Shown here in pieces: positions 44,750 to 53,285 of a stretch of 64,000 nt of DNA. Made by a program: the position numbers and the translations under genes. Each line of letters opens with the position of its first letter. Within the stretch, counting starts at the first letter, position 1. The stretch is from positions 27,032 to 91,031 of the forward strand of contig NZ_SSOB01000033.1 in the NCBI RefSeq assembly GCF_004801405.1. Reading direction: 5' to 3'. Under the pieces are notes generated by a model. It did no database searches. It saw nothing but the letters and a program-made list of their open reading frames with translations, and was not told the DNA's origin. The DNA comes from Cohnella fermenti. Its GTDB lineage: Bacteria; Bacillota; Bacilli; Paenibacillales; Paenibacillaceae.

Positions 44750-46511
44750 TGGCGGTCGCCTGCCTTCCTAAGCCCTCGTTCTGGAGTTTGAATACTTCGT
44801 AATAATAACCTCGCTTGGCCAGCAGATCGGCATGGGTGCCGTCCTCGATGATGCGGCCGTCCTCGATAATCAGAATCCGGTCCGCGCCGGCCGTCGTCGA
44901 GACGCGCTGCGCGATGATGATCTTCGTGCAAGAATAATCGAGCTCCTGCAGACTCTTCTGGATGTGCTCCTCGGTCTCAAGGTCGACGGCCGAGGTCGTG
45001 TCGTCGAGAATCAGAATCGGCGGCTTCACGGCGAGCGCGCGGGCAAGCGCGATGCGCTGCTTCTGGCCGCCCGACAAGCCGACGCCCCGTTCGCCGACGA
45101 TCGTGTCGTAGCCTTCGGGCATCTTCCGGATGAAGTCGTGGGCGGCGGCGAGCTTCGCGAACGCATGAACGTCCTCTTCCGGCATCTCCGGCTCGCCGTA
45201 GGCGATATTGCCGTCAATCGTGTCGGAGAACAGCAGGACATCCTGCGTGGCCACTCCGATATTCGCCCGCAGCTCGCCCAGCTCCAATGTACGCACGTCC
45301 ATTCCATCCACAAGAACGCGCCCCGCCGATACGTCGTAGAATCTCGGAATCAAGCTGATGAGCGATGTTTTCCCCGAACCGGTCGCCCCCATGATTGCCA
45401 CCGTCTCGCCGGGCTTGATTGTGAAGTTGATGTCCTCGAGCACGTTCGCGCTGTCGTACTTGAAGCTGACGTTCTCGAACGCGATCCGGCCCTCGTAACG
45501 CTTCTTCTCGACCTTGCTGCGCGAGTTGGCGATGCTGGGCTTCGAGTAATAGATGTCGATGATCTTGTTCAGGCTCGCGAAGAACCGTTGAATGTCGTTG
45601 ATAATGATGCCGATGTTGCGCATCGGGTTCGCCAGCCCCCAGATGAGTGCGGAGAACGCGGAGAATTCCCCGAACGTCAGTCGGCCGTCCATGACGAGCA
45701 GGCCGCCGACGAGCATCAGAATGACGCTGAACCCTTGGGCGAACGTCTCGAGATAAGGGAAGTAGTCGAGCCACACCATCGCTGCCGCCTTGTTGGCCTT
45801 CGCGTAATGGACGTTCTTCTCGGTAAACTTCTCGACCTCGTATTCCTCGCGCGCGAACGCCTTGACGACGCGGTTCCCGGCGATGTTCTCCTGGGTTGTC
45901 GTATTGAGCTGGGACAGCCGTTCCCGCAGGTCGATATACATCGGGCGCACACGCCTGGCGAAAAGATAAGCCACGATAAAAATCGGCGGAGAGAGGATCA
46001 GCAGCCACAGCGTAAGCTCGGCGTCGATGTAGAAGAAGTAGACGATCGCCGCGATGAAGATCGTGAGCGACTCGATGATCGTCTTGAATATCCACGCCAT
46101 CGTATGCCGCACCATGTCAAGGTCGCCGGTCATCTTCGTCATGAGGTCGCCGGTCCGGTTGCGGTCGTAGTAGCTCATGTCCTGTCCTTGAATCTTGTTG
46201 TACAGATAAACCCGGACCCGGTAGAGCATGCGCTGCGAAGAGACTTCATAGAGAATCGTAGTGCCGTAGGCCAGCCCCGTGCGAAGCAGCGAGAAGCCGA
46301 TCATGCCGAGGCAGAGGCCGATCAGCAGCCCGCGCTCGCTCATCAGATTGGCGGCCGCGTCGTCGCTTGCGATGAACGTATCGACGATGCGCTGCCCGAT
46401 ATACGGGTTGACGATCGTGAGCGACGATCCGACGACCGAGAGGATAAGCGCGAATACGTACCGTACCCGTTCGCCTTGAAGATTTTGCCATAACCACTTC
46501 AGTTGGAACAT
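44742..46511 (-). CDS. Heterodimeric ABC exporter subunit with degenerate ATPase site, YfiB/BmrC-like
   Basis: A 589-residue half-transporter with six membrane helices and a C-terminal ATPase: Walker A GATGSGKTS, signature LSGGQKQRIALARAL. Walker B is ILILDDTTSAVD, with Asp in place of the catalytic Glu, the mark of the asymmetric site in heterodimeric exporters such as TM287/288. I chose the ATG at 46511 (MFQLKWLWQNL). A longer frame starts with TTG at 46580, but those codons read through a TATAAT box (minus strand, 46570-46575), which is more likely the promoter. The partner gene follows with an 8-base overlap. Confidence 0.9.
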   Translation of the reverse strand: MFQLKWLWQNLQGERVRYVFALILSVVGSSLTIVNPYIGQRIVDTFIASDDAAANLMSERGLLIGLCLGMIGFSLLRTGLAYGTTILYEVSSQRMLYRVRVYLYNKIQGQDMSYYDRNRTGDLMTKMTGDLDMVRHTMAWIFKTIIESLTIFIAAIVYFFYIDAELTLWLLILSPPIFIVAYLFARRVRPMYIDLRERLSQLNTTTQENIAGNRVVKAFAREEYEVEKFTEKNVHYAKANKAAAMVWLDYFPYLETFAQGFSVILMLVGGLLVMDGRLTFGEFSAFSALIWGLANPMRNIGIIINDIQRFFASLNKIIDIYYSKPSIANSRSKVEKKRYEGRIAFENVSFKYDSANVLEDINFTIKPGETVAIMGATGSGKTSLISLIPRFYDVSAGRVLVDGMDVRTLELGELRANIGVATQDVLLFSDTIDGNIAYGEPEMPEEDVHAFAKLAAAHDFIRKMPEGYDTIVGERGVGLSGGQKQRIALARALAVKPPILILDDTTSAVDLETEEHIQKSLQELDYSCTKIIIAQRVSTTAGADRILIIEDGRIIEDGTHADLLAKRGYYYEVFKLQNEGLGRQATANG

Positions 46512-46604
46512 TTTGATCACCGGCTTTTGTGTAGGTTTGGAAGAGAGCGCGCTTTGAAAAACAAAGGGATTATAACACAAATAGATGAGAAGAGGGGCGT
46601 TATT

Positions 46605-46721
46605 ATGGAACTGAACAAATTATATTTGGCGGTTGAAAATCGGTCGGTGCAGAGGGGTGAAAACAGGCCGGAATTCCGTGTGTGCAAGAGGAATTGCGCC
46701 TATCTTTGTCGAATGGTGTAA
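46605..46721 (+). CDS. Possible 38-residue peptide
   Basis: A short frame with AGAGGGG nine bases before its ATG, in the gap ahead of the 7TM-GGDEF gene. The product would be basic, with three cysteines near the end (VCKRNCAYLCRMV). I recognise no family and it may be a chance frame. Confidence 0.15.
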   Translation: MELNKLYLAVENRSVQRGENRPEFRVCKRNCAYLCRMV

Positions 46722-46744
46722 CCAGGATATAAGGGAGCGATCGA

Positions 46745-48247
46745 ATGAATCCTGAACAGATTTTTATGCCTATTGCGGCTTATTTGCCGTTTATTTTTTA
46801 TTTCCTGTACAACACGGTCGACGTGTTCGTCCGCAACCCGAAGAAGACCGAGCACCGGCTCGTCAGCCTGATCTCGCTCAGCTACGCTCTCACCTTCCTG
46901 GAAGAGTTCGTGCGGGCGCTGCTGCCGATCTCCTACAGCCCGACTTTGAACGTCGATTGGTTCATGACGGTAGGCACCGTGTTGCCCAGCCTTCTTCTTC
47001 ATTTTATATTGAGGATAACGGGCACGGACCGCTTCTGGAGAATCCGCCTGTACCCGGCCGTTCTGTACGTGCCGGCTCTCTTGGCCCCGATCTACGTCAT
47101 CTTCGAGCCGACGATTGCGGAGGCGGCCGTTTATCGTCAATCCGGGCCTTGGAAGTGGCCGATCTACGGAACCGTCGACTATGCGGGAATCGCGGTTGGC
47201 GTGCTCGTGGTCAGCGTCTATGTCGTGATGCTGTGGAGAGGACGCTCGCGGGCTCTGTCGCCGGAGCGCAAGGCGATCTTCAATCTGCTTATCCTCGGCG
47301 CCAGCCTGGTCGTTGTGTGGAATCTGGCGTTCGGCTTCGTCAACCTGGGCGATCCGTTCCCGCCCTATCCGTACATCTACGCGGGCGTGCTGTGGAGTGC
47401 GTTCCTCAGGAGGGCGATGATCCGTCACGACTTCATGGACTTCACGAACATGCGCTATGAGAAGCTGTTCAACATGACTCCCGATGCGATTCTGCTTGTG
47501 GCGCGGAACGGTCGAATCAAGGAGGCCAACCCGGCCGCGAGAAGGCTGTTTAACCAAATTCCGCTGTCGCGGGTCGGTCTGGCCGGCGCGGCCGGCGACG
47601 AACTGGTCGGCCGCATCGATGCGCGGCTCTCGCTCGAGCCGTTCGAGACAACGCTGAGGAACGGAACGGAGACGATCTATGCGCTTGTGAACGGGGATTA
47701 TGTGACGATCGACGAGGAGCTCTTCGCTTACTTGATCATGCGCGACATTACGAAGGAGAAGGCCGACGCGGAGAGGTATCGCTATCAAGCGGAGCACGAT
47801 TCGCTCACCGGGCTTCCGAACCGGCCCGCTCTCGAACGGCGCCTGGCCGCCATGCTCGCCTCCGCACGGGAGGAGAACCGCCGCTTCGCCGTCGTCTATC
47901 TGAAGCTGAGCGGCCTGTCGAAGGCGTATGCCCGCGGAGGACTCGCAGCCGGAGATCGGCTGCGAGTCCGCGCCGCCGGGATCGTCGAGGAAGCGCTCGC
48001 GGCCGGGGACTTCGCGGGACAGTTCGGCAGCGAGGACTTCTGCGTCCTGCTCTGGCAGAAGGAGGAGCACGACGCCCGCGAGCTGCTGGAGTCGATCGGG
48101 CGGCGGCTGGCGCGGCTGCAACCGGACGGCGGCACGGAAGAGGGGCGAGGGACGCTTGGCCTCGCCTGCGGAATCGCCATCTATCCGAGCCATGGGCAGG
48201 ATGCGGAAGCGCTGTTATCCTTAGCGATCGGGAGGGCGGGGTTATGA
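46745..48247 (+). CDS. Membrane sensor with 7TM, PAS and degenerate GGDEF domains
   Basis: A 500-residue protein. The first ~225 residues form about seven membrane helices of the histidine-kinase N-terminal 7TM type (LPFIFYFLYNTVDVFVRNP through GVLWSAFLRRAMI). A PAS domain follows at ~240-335 (YEKLFNMTPDAILLV). The last ~165 residues are GGDEF-like: AEHDSLTGLPNRPALERRL and, at the active-site position, FGSEDF instead of GG(D/E)EF. Loss of the second Gly suggests no diguanylate cyclase activity; GTP-binding or regulatory roles remain possible. AAGGGAG precedes the ATG. Its stop overlaps the start of the large kinase gene by 4 bases (ATGA), so the two probably work together. Confidence 0.85.
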   Translation: MNPEQIFMPIAAYLPFIFYFLYNTVDVFVRNPKKTEHRLVSLISLSYALTFLEEFVRALLPISYSPTLNVDWFMTVGTVLPSLLLHFILRITGTDRFWRIRLYPAVLYVPALLAPIYVIFEPTIAEAAVYRQSGPWKWPIYGTVDYAGIAVGVLVVSVYVVMLWRGRSRALSPERKAIFNLLILGASLVVVWNLAFGFVNLGDPFPPYPYIYAGVLWSAFLRRAMIRHDFMDFTNMRYEKLFNMTPDAILLVARNGRIKEANPAARRLFNQIPLSRVGLAGAAGDELVGRIDARLSLEPFETTLRNGTETIYALVNGDYVTIDEELFAYLIMRDITKEKADAERYRYQAEHDSLTGLPNRPALERRLAAMLASAREENRRFAVVYLKLSGLSKAYARGGLAAGDRLRVRAAGIVEEALAAGDFAGQFGSEDFCVLLWQKEEHDARELLESIGRRLARLQPDGGTEEGRGTLGLACGIAIYPSHGQDAEALLSLAIGRAGL

Positions 48248-51200
48248 TGAGACTCAGCGATTATATCGTCACTTCGCGCGCTCAAGAGACCGCGAGCGAC
48301 ATCGTTCTTCGCATGAGACGGACGGCCGACGAGGGGCGGTTCCTGTTCCTGACGATCCGGGATGCCTATCCCGCAAGGACGGACATTCTGGCTTATCGCC
48401 GGGCTGCGGAGACGATGCGGGAGCTTGACGGCAGAGGGGCTCTGGCGTGGTCGTCGTTCGAGCAGATCGAAGGGCGGCCCTATATTATCGCGAAGGATAA
48501 CGGAGAAGTTCCCCTTCCGCACTGGCTCGAGCTGACGAAGCTCCGCGAAGAGCGAAGCGGTCGCGCGGAAGAGAGCTTCGAGGTTAAGCTGAAGTGGGCC
48601 GCTCAAGCGGCGGCGAGCTTGGCGGAGGTGCATCGGGCCGGCTTCATTCACAACTCGCTGAGCCCGGATAACCTGTGGGTGCGCCCGGAATCGCTGAAGG
48701 TGAGCTTCTCCGGCTTCTATGATTCGCTCCGGGCGGGAAGAAGGGAAGAAGCCCCCGGCAACGAGCGAAGGACCGCCGGCTTCTTGCCGTATATGGCTCC
48801 CGAGCAGACAGGTCGAACGACGCTGACGCCAACCGAATCGAGCGACATCTACAGCCTGGGGGCGATTATGTACGAGGCGTTCGCGGGCGTTCCTCCGTTC
48901 CGGCGGGAGGAGCCGGCCGATCTGCTCTATGCCCATCTCGCGGAGATGCCAGCGCCGCTCGATTCGTTGGATCTTGGCATCGACCCTCGGCTGTCCGGCA
49001 TCGTGCTCCGCTGCTTGGGCAAGACGCCGGAGGAGAGATGGGCCAGCGCCGGGCAGTTGGCGGAAGCGTTGACGGAGTACAAGCTGGACGCCGAGACGGT
49101 CTGGGAAGGCTGGCTGTCGGGCCGAAGCGGGAAGTCGGCGGAATCGAAGGAAGCGATGGAGGAATTGAAGGAGTCGGAGGAACGGGCGGAGTCGAAGGAA
49201 GCGAAGGAATTGAGGGAGTCGGAAGAACGGGCGGAGTCGAAGGAAACGAAGGAATTGAGGGAGTCGGAGGATGGAGCGGAGTCGGCCGAGAGGAGCTTGC
49301 GGGAGGGGAAGCTCCGAACGGCGCTCGACGGCTTGGCGGAAGGGGCTCGTTATTACGAGCAGGCCGACCGGCTGCTGGCCGGGCTGCGCGGCGAAGCCGA
49401 TGCCGACCTGAGAGAGGCGGTCGATGAAGCTTGCCTGCGGGCGGAGTTCGGAGCGGGGGACGAAGCGGCCGCCTATGCCCGCTTCGAGCGCGCGCTTGCC
49501 GAAGCGGGAAGCCGCAAGGAACGAGTCGGCTGGCATCTTCGGCTTATTCGACTGGAGACGGAACTCGCCCGTCCGCACAAGGCGGTCATGGCCCTCGCAC
49601 GCTGCTTGGAGGAGTTGGACGTCGAGTGGTCGCCGACTCCCAATCTCGCTTCCTTGCTGTTGCGATTCGCGAAGTTGGGTTGGTCCTTCAGGGGCAAGCG
49701 GTATCTGAAGATGCTCCAATTGCGGCTCTGCGAGGACGAACGAATCGAGCTGGCGATGAAGGCGATCGCCTACACGATGGAACCGGCCTTGCTCTCCAAT
49801 TGGAAAATGTGGCTTCAAGGCCTGACTCTCATCGCCGAGCTGTCGAGACGGTACGGCAGGACGGAGGCGACCCGGGCATTTTTCTCCCATATGGCGCTTC
49901 TTCACAATTACCTCACGCGCCGTTTGTCGCGCGCGGTCGAGTGGGACAAGCTTGCCGGCGACAATTCGAAGAGCGACGATTGGGTGTTCCGGGAGATCCG
50001 CAACATGAACCGCGCCGTTTGCTACGACAGTTGGCGCCACTTCAATCCGAAAGTGCTCGACGAACTTATTCTGCAAGCGGAAGAAGGCTTGAAGACGGCC
50101 GACCGGCCGTGGCAAGGCGCCAAGCAGGCGTTCTGGATCAGCGTGCTGCTCATGAATTGCGGCCGGCCGATCGACGAGATCGATTCGTTGCTCCAACGAA
50201 GCGCGAAGATTATCGCGGCGGAATCGATCGACATTCTGCTCGTCCGGTATGCCTCGGGCTTCGGCAAGCTGCTCGCGAGGCTTCAGGGACGAAGGATGGA
50301 GGTCGACCCGCTCGCCGGAGCGATTGCCCGGCTCGATCACGCCAGCCGTTCGCTGCGGCCCGAACAGGAGCGATTCATCGAGAAGTCGGAGCTTCAATTC
50401 GATATTATCGCTTGCTATTGGAACAGCGAATACGAGCAGGCTTATCGCTGTCTCGAACGGGCGGAGGCGATGATGGAGAACGGCAAAGAGAGCGTTCAAG
50501 ATTTTCGCGCCCTTGGGCTCTATCGCGTGCTGATACTCGCAGAGCTGTATCCGATCGTCATGCAATCGGAGCGACGCCGATTCCTTAAGGACATTCGCGG
50601 ACTCATCGGCAGGCTCAAACGGTTGTCGAACCAGAGTCCGACCGAATATCGGCATAAGTACTTGATGGCTATGGCGGAGTATGCGCGCATCACCGGCAAT
50701 GCGGAGGAGGCGGAGCGCTGCTACGAAGCGGCTTGCGTGAGCACCGTGCGAGACGGCCATGTGCACAATACGATTCTGGCGGCGGAGAACGCGGGACGAT
50801 TCGCGCTGGAGCAGGGCAAGCCGCTCTTGGCTCGGTCCTATCTCCTGCAAGCCTACGAATCTTCTCTGCTGTGGGGAGCACGCGGCAAAACCGGGCAGTT
50901 GGAGAGGCTGTACGGGCATATGCTGTTTACGGGAGGGGCGTCGTTCTCCGAGGAGATGGATTACGACGCCATCCTCAAGTCGGTTCAGGCGATCTCGGGG
51001 GAGATCCAAACCGAGCATCTCCTGCCTCGGCTGATGGCCACCATGCTCCGCACGGCGGGAGCGGAGCGGGGATCTCTGGCGGTCATGGATTCGCAGGAAC
51101 TGCGCATTGCCGCAGTGGGAACGGAGCGGAACGTCCTTCTGATCAGCGAGGAGTTGGACGAGAGCGATGCCGCATGTGCCGAGATCGTCCGCCTCGCAGC

Positions 51201-52185
51201 GAGAACCAAGGAGCCTATCATTCTGAAGGACGCTTCGCAGGAAGGGATCTTCACCGGCCTTCCTTATATTCGGAAGCACGGCATCCGTTCGCTGCTCTGC
51301 GTTCCGCTCATGAAGAACGGCAGTCTTGTCGGCGTCGTTCATATGGAGAACAACCTGTCGGCAGGCGTATTCAAGCTGGAACGGCTGAACGTGCTGAAGC
51401 TGCTCGCGGCGCAGTGCGCGATCTCGATCGAGAACGCACAGCTCTACAGCAACGTCGAACGGATGAACGAGACGCTCGAGGAGCGGGTGGAGGAGCGAAC
51501 GAGATCGCTCGAGCTGTCGATGAAGGAGTCGGCCGCAGCCTGGGCGGAAGCGTCGATTCAATCCGACCGCACCCGAATCGCGTCCGACGTGCACGATATC
51601 GTCGGGCACACGATTACGTCGACATTGCTTCAGCTCGAGGCGATCAAACGGTTGGCGGGGCGGGACCCGGAAGGGGGATTGCAGCGCATCGACGATCTTC
51701 AGCGGATGCTCCGGTCCGGCCTCAACGATATCCGTCTCTCGATCCATATGCTCAAGGATTCCGAGTCGGAGCCGCTCGGGGATTCCCTGAGCCGCTTGAT
51801 CGAAGAGACCTCACGCAGCACCGGCGTGCGCATTGAAGCCGATATCGGCGAGCTGCCGGAATTGCCCGGGCAATATCGGCACGTGCTCTATCACGCTCTT
51901 CAAGAGGGGCTGACGAACGGAATCCGGCACGGGGCCGCCGACCGCTTCGGCTTCCGACTGAGCTTCGGAGACGGGATTCTCCGCTTCGAATTGTCCAATG
52001 AAGGAGCAGCGAGGAAGGAGATTCGCTTCGGCTTCGGCTTGACCGCCATGCAGCAGCGAGTCGAGAATCTGCAAGGCTCGCTGACCGTCGGGACGGACGA
52101 TGCCGAGCGCACGAGGCTCGCGATCGAGCTGCCGTATTCGCCGAAGGGCGACAACCGCAGAGGACCGGCACTCTATTCGGAATAA
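48244..52185 (+). CDS. Pseudokinase - helical repeat - GAF - NarL-type histidine kinase
   Basis: A 1313-residue cytoplasmic protein. Residues ~1-270 are a Ser/Thr kinase-like domain in which the catalytic loop reads FIHNSLSPDN (no catalytic Asp) and the DFG position reads FSGFYDS, so it is a pseudokinase. A Lys/Glu-rich segment follows (~300-345) with a 15-residue period (ELRESEERAESKEAK). Then ~550 residues of helical, TPR-like sequence with no Walker A, where relatives of this architecture carry an AAA ATPase. GAF lies at ~920-1065, a coiled coil to ~1110, then HisKA_3 with SDVHDIVGH (His-1117) and a HATPase (ALQEGLTNGIRHG, FGFGLTAMQQRV). It is co-translated with the 7TM protein upstream. 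No NarL-type regulator is adjacent, so its partner is unknown. Confidence 0.85.
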   Translation: MMRLSDYIVTSRAQETASDIVLRMRRTADEGRFLFLTIRDAYPARTDILAYRRAAETMRELDGRGALAWSSFEQIEGRPYIIAKDNGEVPLPHWLELTKLREERSGRAEESFEVKLKWAAQAAASLAEVHRAGFIHNSLSPDNLWVRPESLKVSFSGFYDSLRAGRREEAPGNERRTAGFLPYMAPEQTGRTTLTPTESSDIYSLGAIMYEAFAGVPPFRREEPADLLYAHLAEMPAPLDSLDLGIDPRLSGIVLRCLGKTPEERWASAGQLAEALTEYKLDAETVWEGWLSGRSGKSAESKEAMEELKESEERAESKEAKELRESEERAESKETKELRESEDGAESAERSLREGKLRTALDGLAEGARYYEQADRLLAGLRGEADADLREAVDEACLRAEFGAGDEAAAYARFERALAEAGSRKERVGWHLRLIRLETELARPHKAVMALARCLEELDVEWSPTPNLASLLLRFAKLGWSFRGKRYLKMLQLRLCEDERIELAMKAIAYTMEPALLSNWKMWLQGLTLIAELSRRYGRTEATRAFFSHMALLHNYLTRRLSRAVEWDKLAGDNSKSDDWVFREIRNMNRAVCYDSWRHFNPKVLDELILQAEEGLKTADRPWQGAKQAFWISVLLMNCGRPIDEIDSLLQRSAKIIAAESIDILLVRYASGFGKLLARLQGRRMEVDPLAGAIARLDHASRSLRPEQERFIEKSELQFDIIACYWNSEYEQAYRCLERAEAMMENGKESVQDFRALGLYRVLILAELYPIVMQSERRRFLKDIRGLIGRLKRLSNQSPTEYRHKYLMAMAEYARITGNAEEAERCYEAACVSTVRDGHVHNTILAAENAGRFALEQGKPLLARSYLLQAYESSLLWGARGKTGQLERLYGHMLFTGGASFSEEMDYDAILKSVQAISGEIQTEHLLPRLMATMLRTAGAERGSLAVMDSQELRIAAVGTERNVLLISEELDESDAACAEIVRLAARTKEPIILKDASQEGIFTGLPYIRKHGIRSLLCVPLMKNGSLVGVVHMENNLSAGVFKLERLNVLKLLAAQCAISIENAQLYSNVERMNETLEERVEERTRSLELSMKESAAAWAEASIQSDRTRIASDVHDIVGHTITSTLLQLEAIKRLAGRDPEGGLQRIDDLQRMLRSGLNDIRLSIHMLKDSESEPLGDSLSRLIEETSRSTGVRIEADIGELPELPGQYRHVLYHALQEGLTNGIRHGAADRFGFRLSFGDGILRFELSNEGAARKEIRFGFGLTAMQQRVENLQGSLTVGTDDAERTRLAIELPYSPKGDNRRGPALYSE

Positions 52186-52273
52186 CGTATGCGGCCAACC
52201 GTAGGAATGGAAAGTCTGCACTGCCGTTGTCGCAAGCTGCCGCCGGAGCTTCCGGGTTCGGCATCCGCGCGAG

Positions 52274-52639
52274 TTACGCGGATGCCATCGCCTTGCCGAT
52301 CGCCTCGAGCACCCGGTCCGACTGGAACGGCTTGACGATGAAGTCTCGCGCTCCCGCCTGGATGGACTGGACGACCATCGATTGCTGTCCCATCGCCGAG
52401 CACATGATGATTCTGGCGGACGGATCGTTCCGCTTGATCTGCTTGACCGCGTCGATTCCTTCCATGACCGGCATCGTGATGTCCATCGTGACGAGATCCG
52501 GCTTGCAGATCGCATACTGCTCAATCGCCTCGAGGCCGTTCGCCGCTTCGCCGACGACCTCGTGTCCCGCATTCCGCAGAATCTCCCCCAGCATCATCCT
52601 CATAAAAGCGGCGTCGTCAACGACCATTATTTTCGCCAT
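52274..52639 (-). CDS. CheY-type single-domain response regulator
   Basis: A 121-residue receiver with no output domain: acidic pocket VVDDAAFMR, phospho-acceptor Asp in VTMDITMPVMEG (~D54), Ser in IIMCSAMGQQ and Lys in FIVKPFQ. This is the CheY subclass of Gram-positive bacteria. It lies 27 bases after the CheX-like gene, and the two are likely one transcript; CheX dephosphorylates CheY-P in systems that have both. A 10-bp hairpin (52260-52269 with 52277-52286) spans its stop codon and could serve as a terminator. Convergent with the large kinase. Confidence 0.9.
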   Translation of the reverse strand: MAKIMVVDDAAFMRMMLGEILRNAGHEVVGEAANGLEAIEQYAICKPDLVTMDITMPVMEGIDAVKQIKRNDPSARIIMCSAMGQQSMVVQSIQAGARDFIVKPFQSDRVLEAIGKAMASA

Positions 52640-52666
52640 AGATGCAGTTGCCTCCTGTTGTTCGAA

Positions 52667-53140
52667 CTAGACTTCGAGCGCGACGCAGATCTCCAGGCCG
52701 TCCAGTCCGTCCATGCAGATCGGGATCGATGTCGTCTTCAGCCGGGCGGCGACGACTCCGAGAGCATTGCCCGTAATGATCGTGGGCGGCGAGATGTCCA
52801 GCGTTACGCCTTCCTGGGACAGATGAATGGCCGCATTCCCGCAGATCATGTTGGCCAGCTCGGAGATGGCGCTCAGGGCCATCTCGTTCAGCTCCGGCAC
52901 CTCGGCCCCGCCCATCATTCCGGATACGATCTTCAGCGCGTCCTTCTGCGACATTCCGGTGTACACTTGACCGCGCATGTGCCCGGTTACTCCGATGACT
53001 GTAATGACTTCCTTGCCGGCCAGCGGCTTCGCCGGTTCGGCGGGTTCTCCGATGCGCGGAGCGAATTGGAACATGCCCAGAATATTCGCGGCGGATTCCA
53101 GGAACGGATGGATCACCTGAGGGGTCAGGGTCGTTGTCAT
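52667..53140 (-). CDS. cheX: CheX-like CheY-P phosphatase
   Basis: A 157-residue protein of the CheC/CheX/FliY phosphatase group. The active-site helix shows the ExxN pattern in SAISELANMICGNAA; a second region (DISPPTIITGN) and the central GVTGHMRGQVYTGMS also match CheX. The ATG at 53140 has AAGGAG 11 bases upstream; the longer frame to 53215 has no such site. It is followed by a CheY-type gene. Its pairing with chemotaxis is supported by the chemoreceptor elsewhere in the window, but this pair could also serve another pathway. Confidence 0.85.
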   Translation of the reverse strand: MTTTLTPQVIHPFLESAANILGMFQFAPRIGEPAEPAKPLAGKEVITVIGVTGHMRGQVYTGMSQKDALKIVSGMMGGAEVPELNEMALSAISELANMICGNAAIHLSQEGVTLDISPPTIITGNALGVVAARLKTTSIPICMDGLDGLEICVALEV

Positions 53141-53285
53141 GGTCGACGAATCTCCTTCATTAGAGAGGTAGGCATCGGACCATGCTGCTCGGAGAAGGTC
53201 CGTTGTTGCTTCCATTCTAACGAATAATTGTTTGGAAAAATCTTTGTTGGGAGGGGGTCCGAAACAATTTATTGTTAAAGAAGTG

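Noticed and set aside
42785..44791. A 668-residue plus-strand frame over the exporter gene
   Set aside because: Antisense of a clear ABC exporter with all ATPase motifs on the minus strand.
46512..46580. N-terminal extension of the exporter subunit starting at a TTG
   Set aside because: The codons read through a TATAAT box and the extension is not typical of the family; the ATG at 46511 gives a normal N-terminus.
47900..48200. Active diguanylate cyclase
   Set aside because: The active-site loop is FGSEDF, lacking the second Gly of GG(D/E)EF.
50871..50900. P-loop (GARGKTG) in the large kinase, suggesting the AAA domain is present
   Set aside because: The spacing of GxxxxGK(S/T) is not met and no Walker B follows; the region looks like TPR-type helices.
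48181..51747. An 1188-residue minus-strand frame over the large kinase
   Set aside because: Antisense shadow; Arg-rich product without domains, whereas the plus-strand frame has GAF and histidine kinase motifs.
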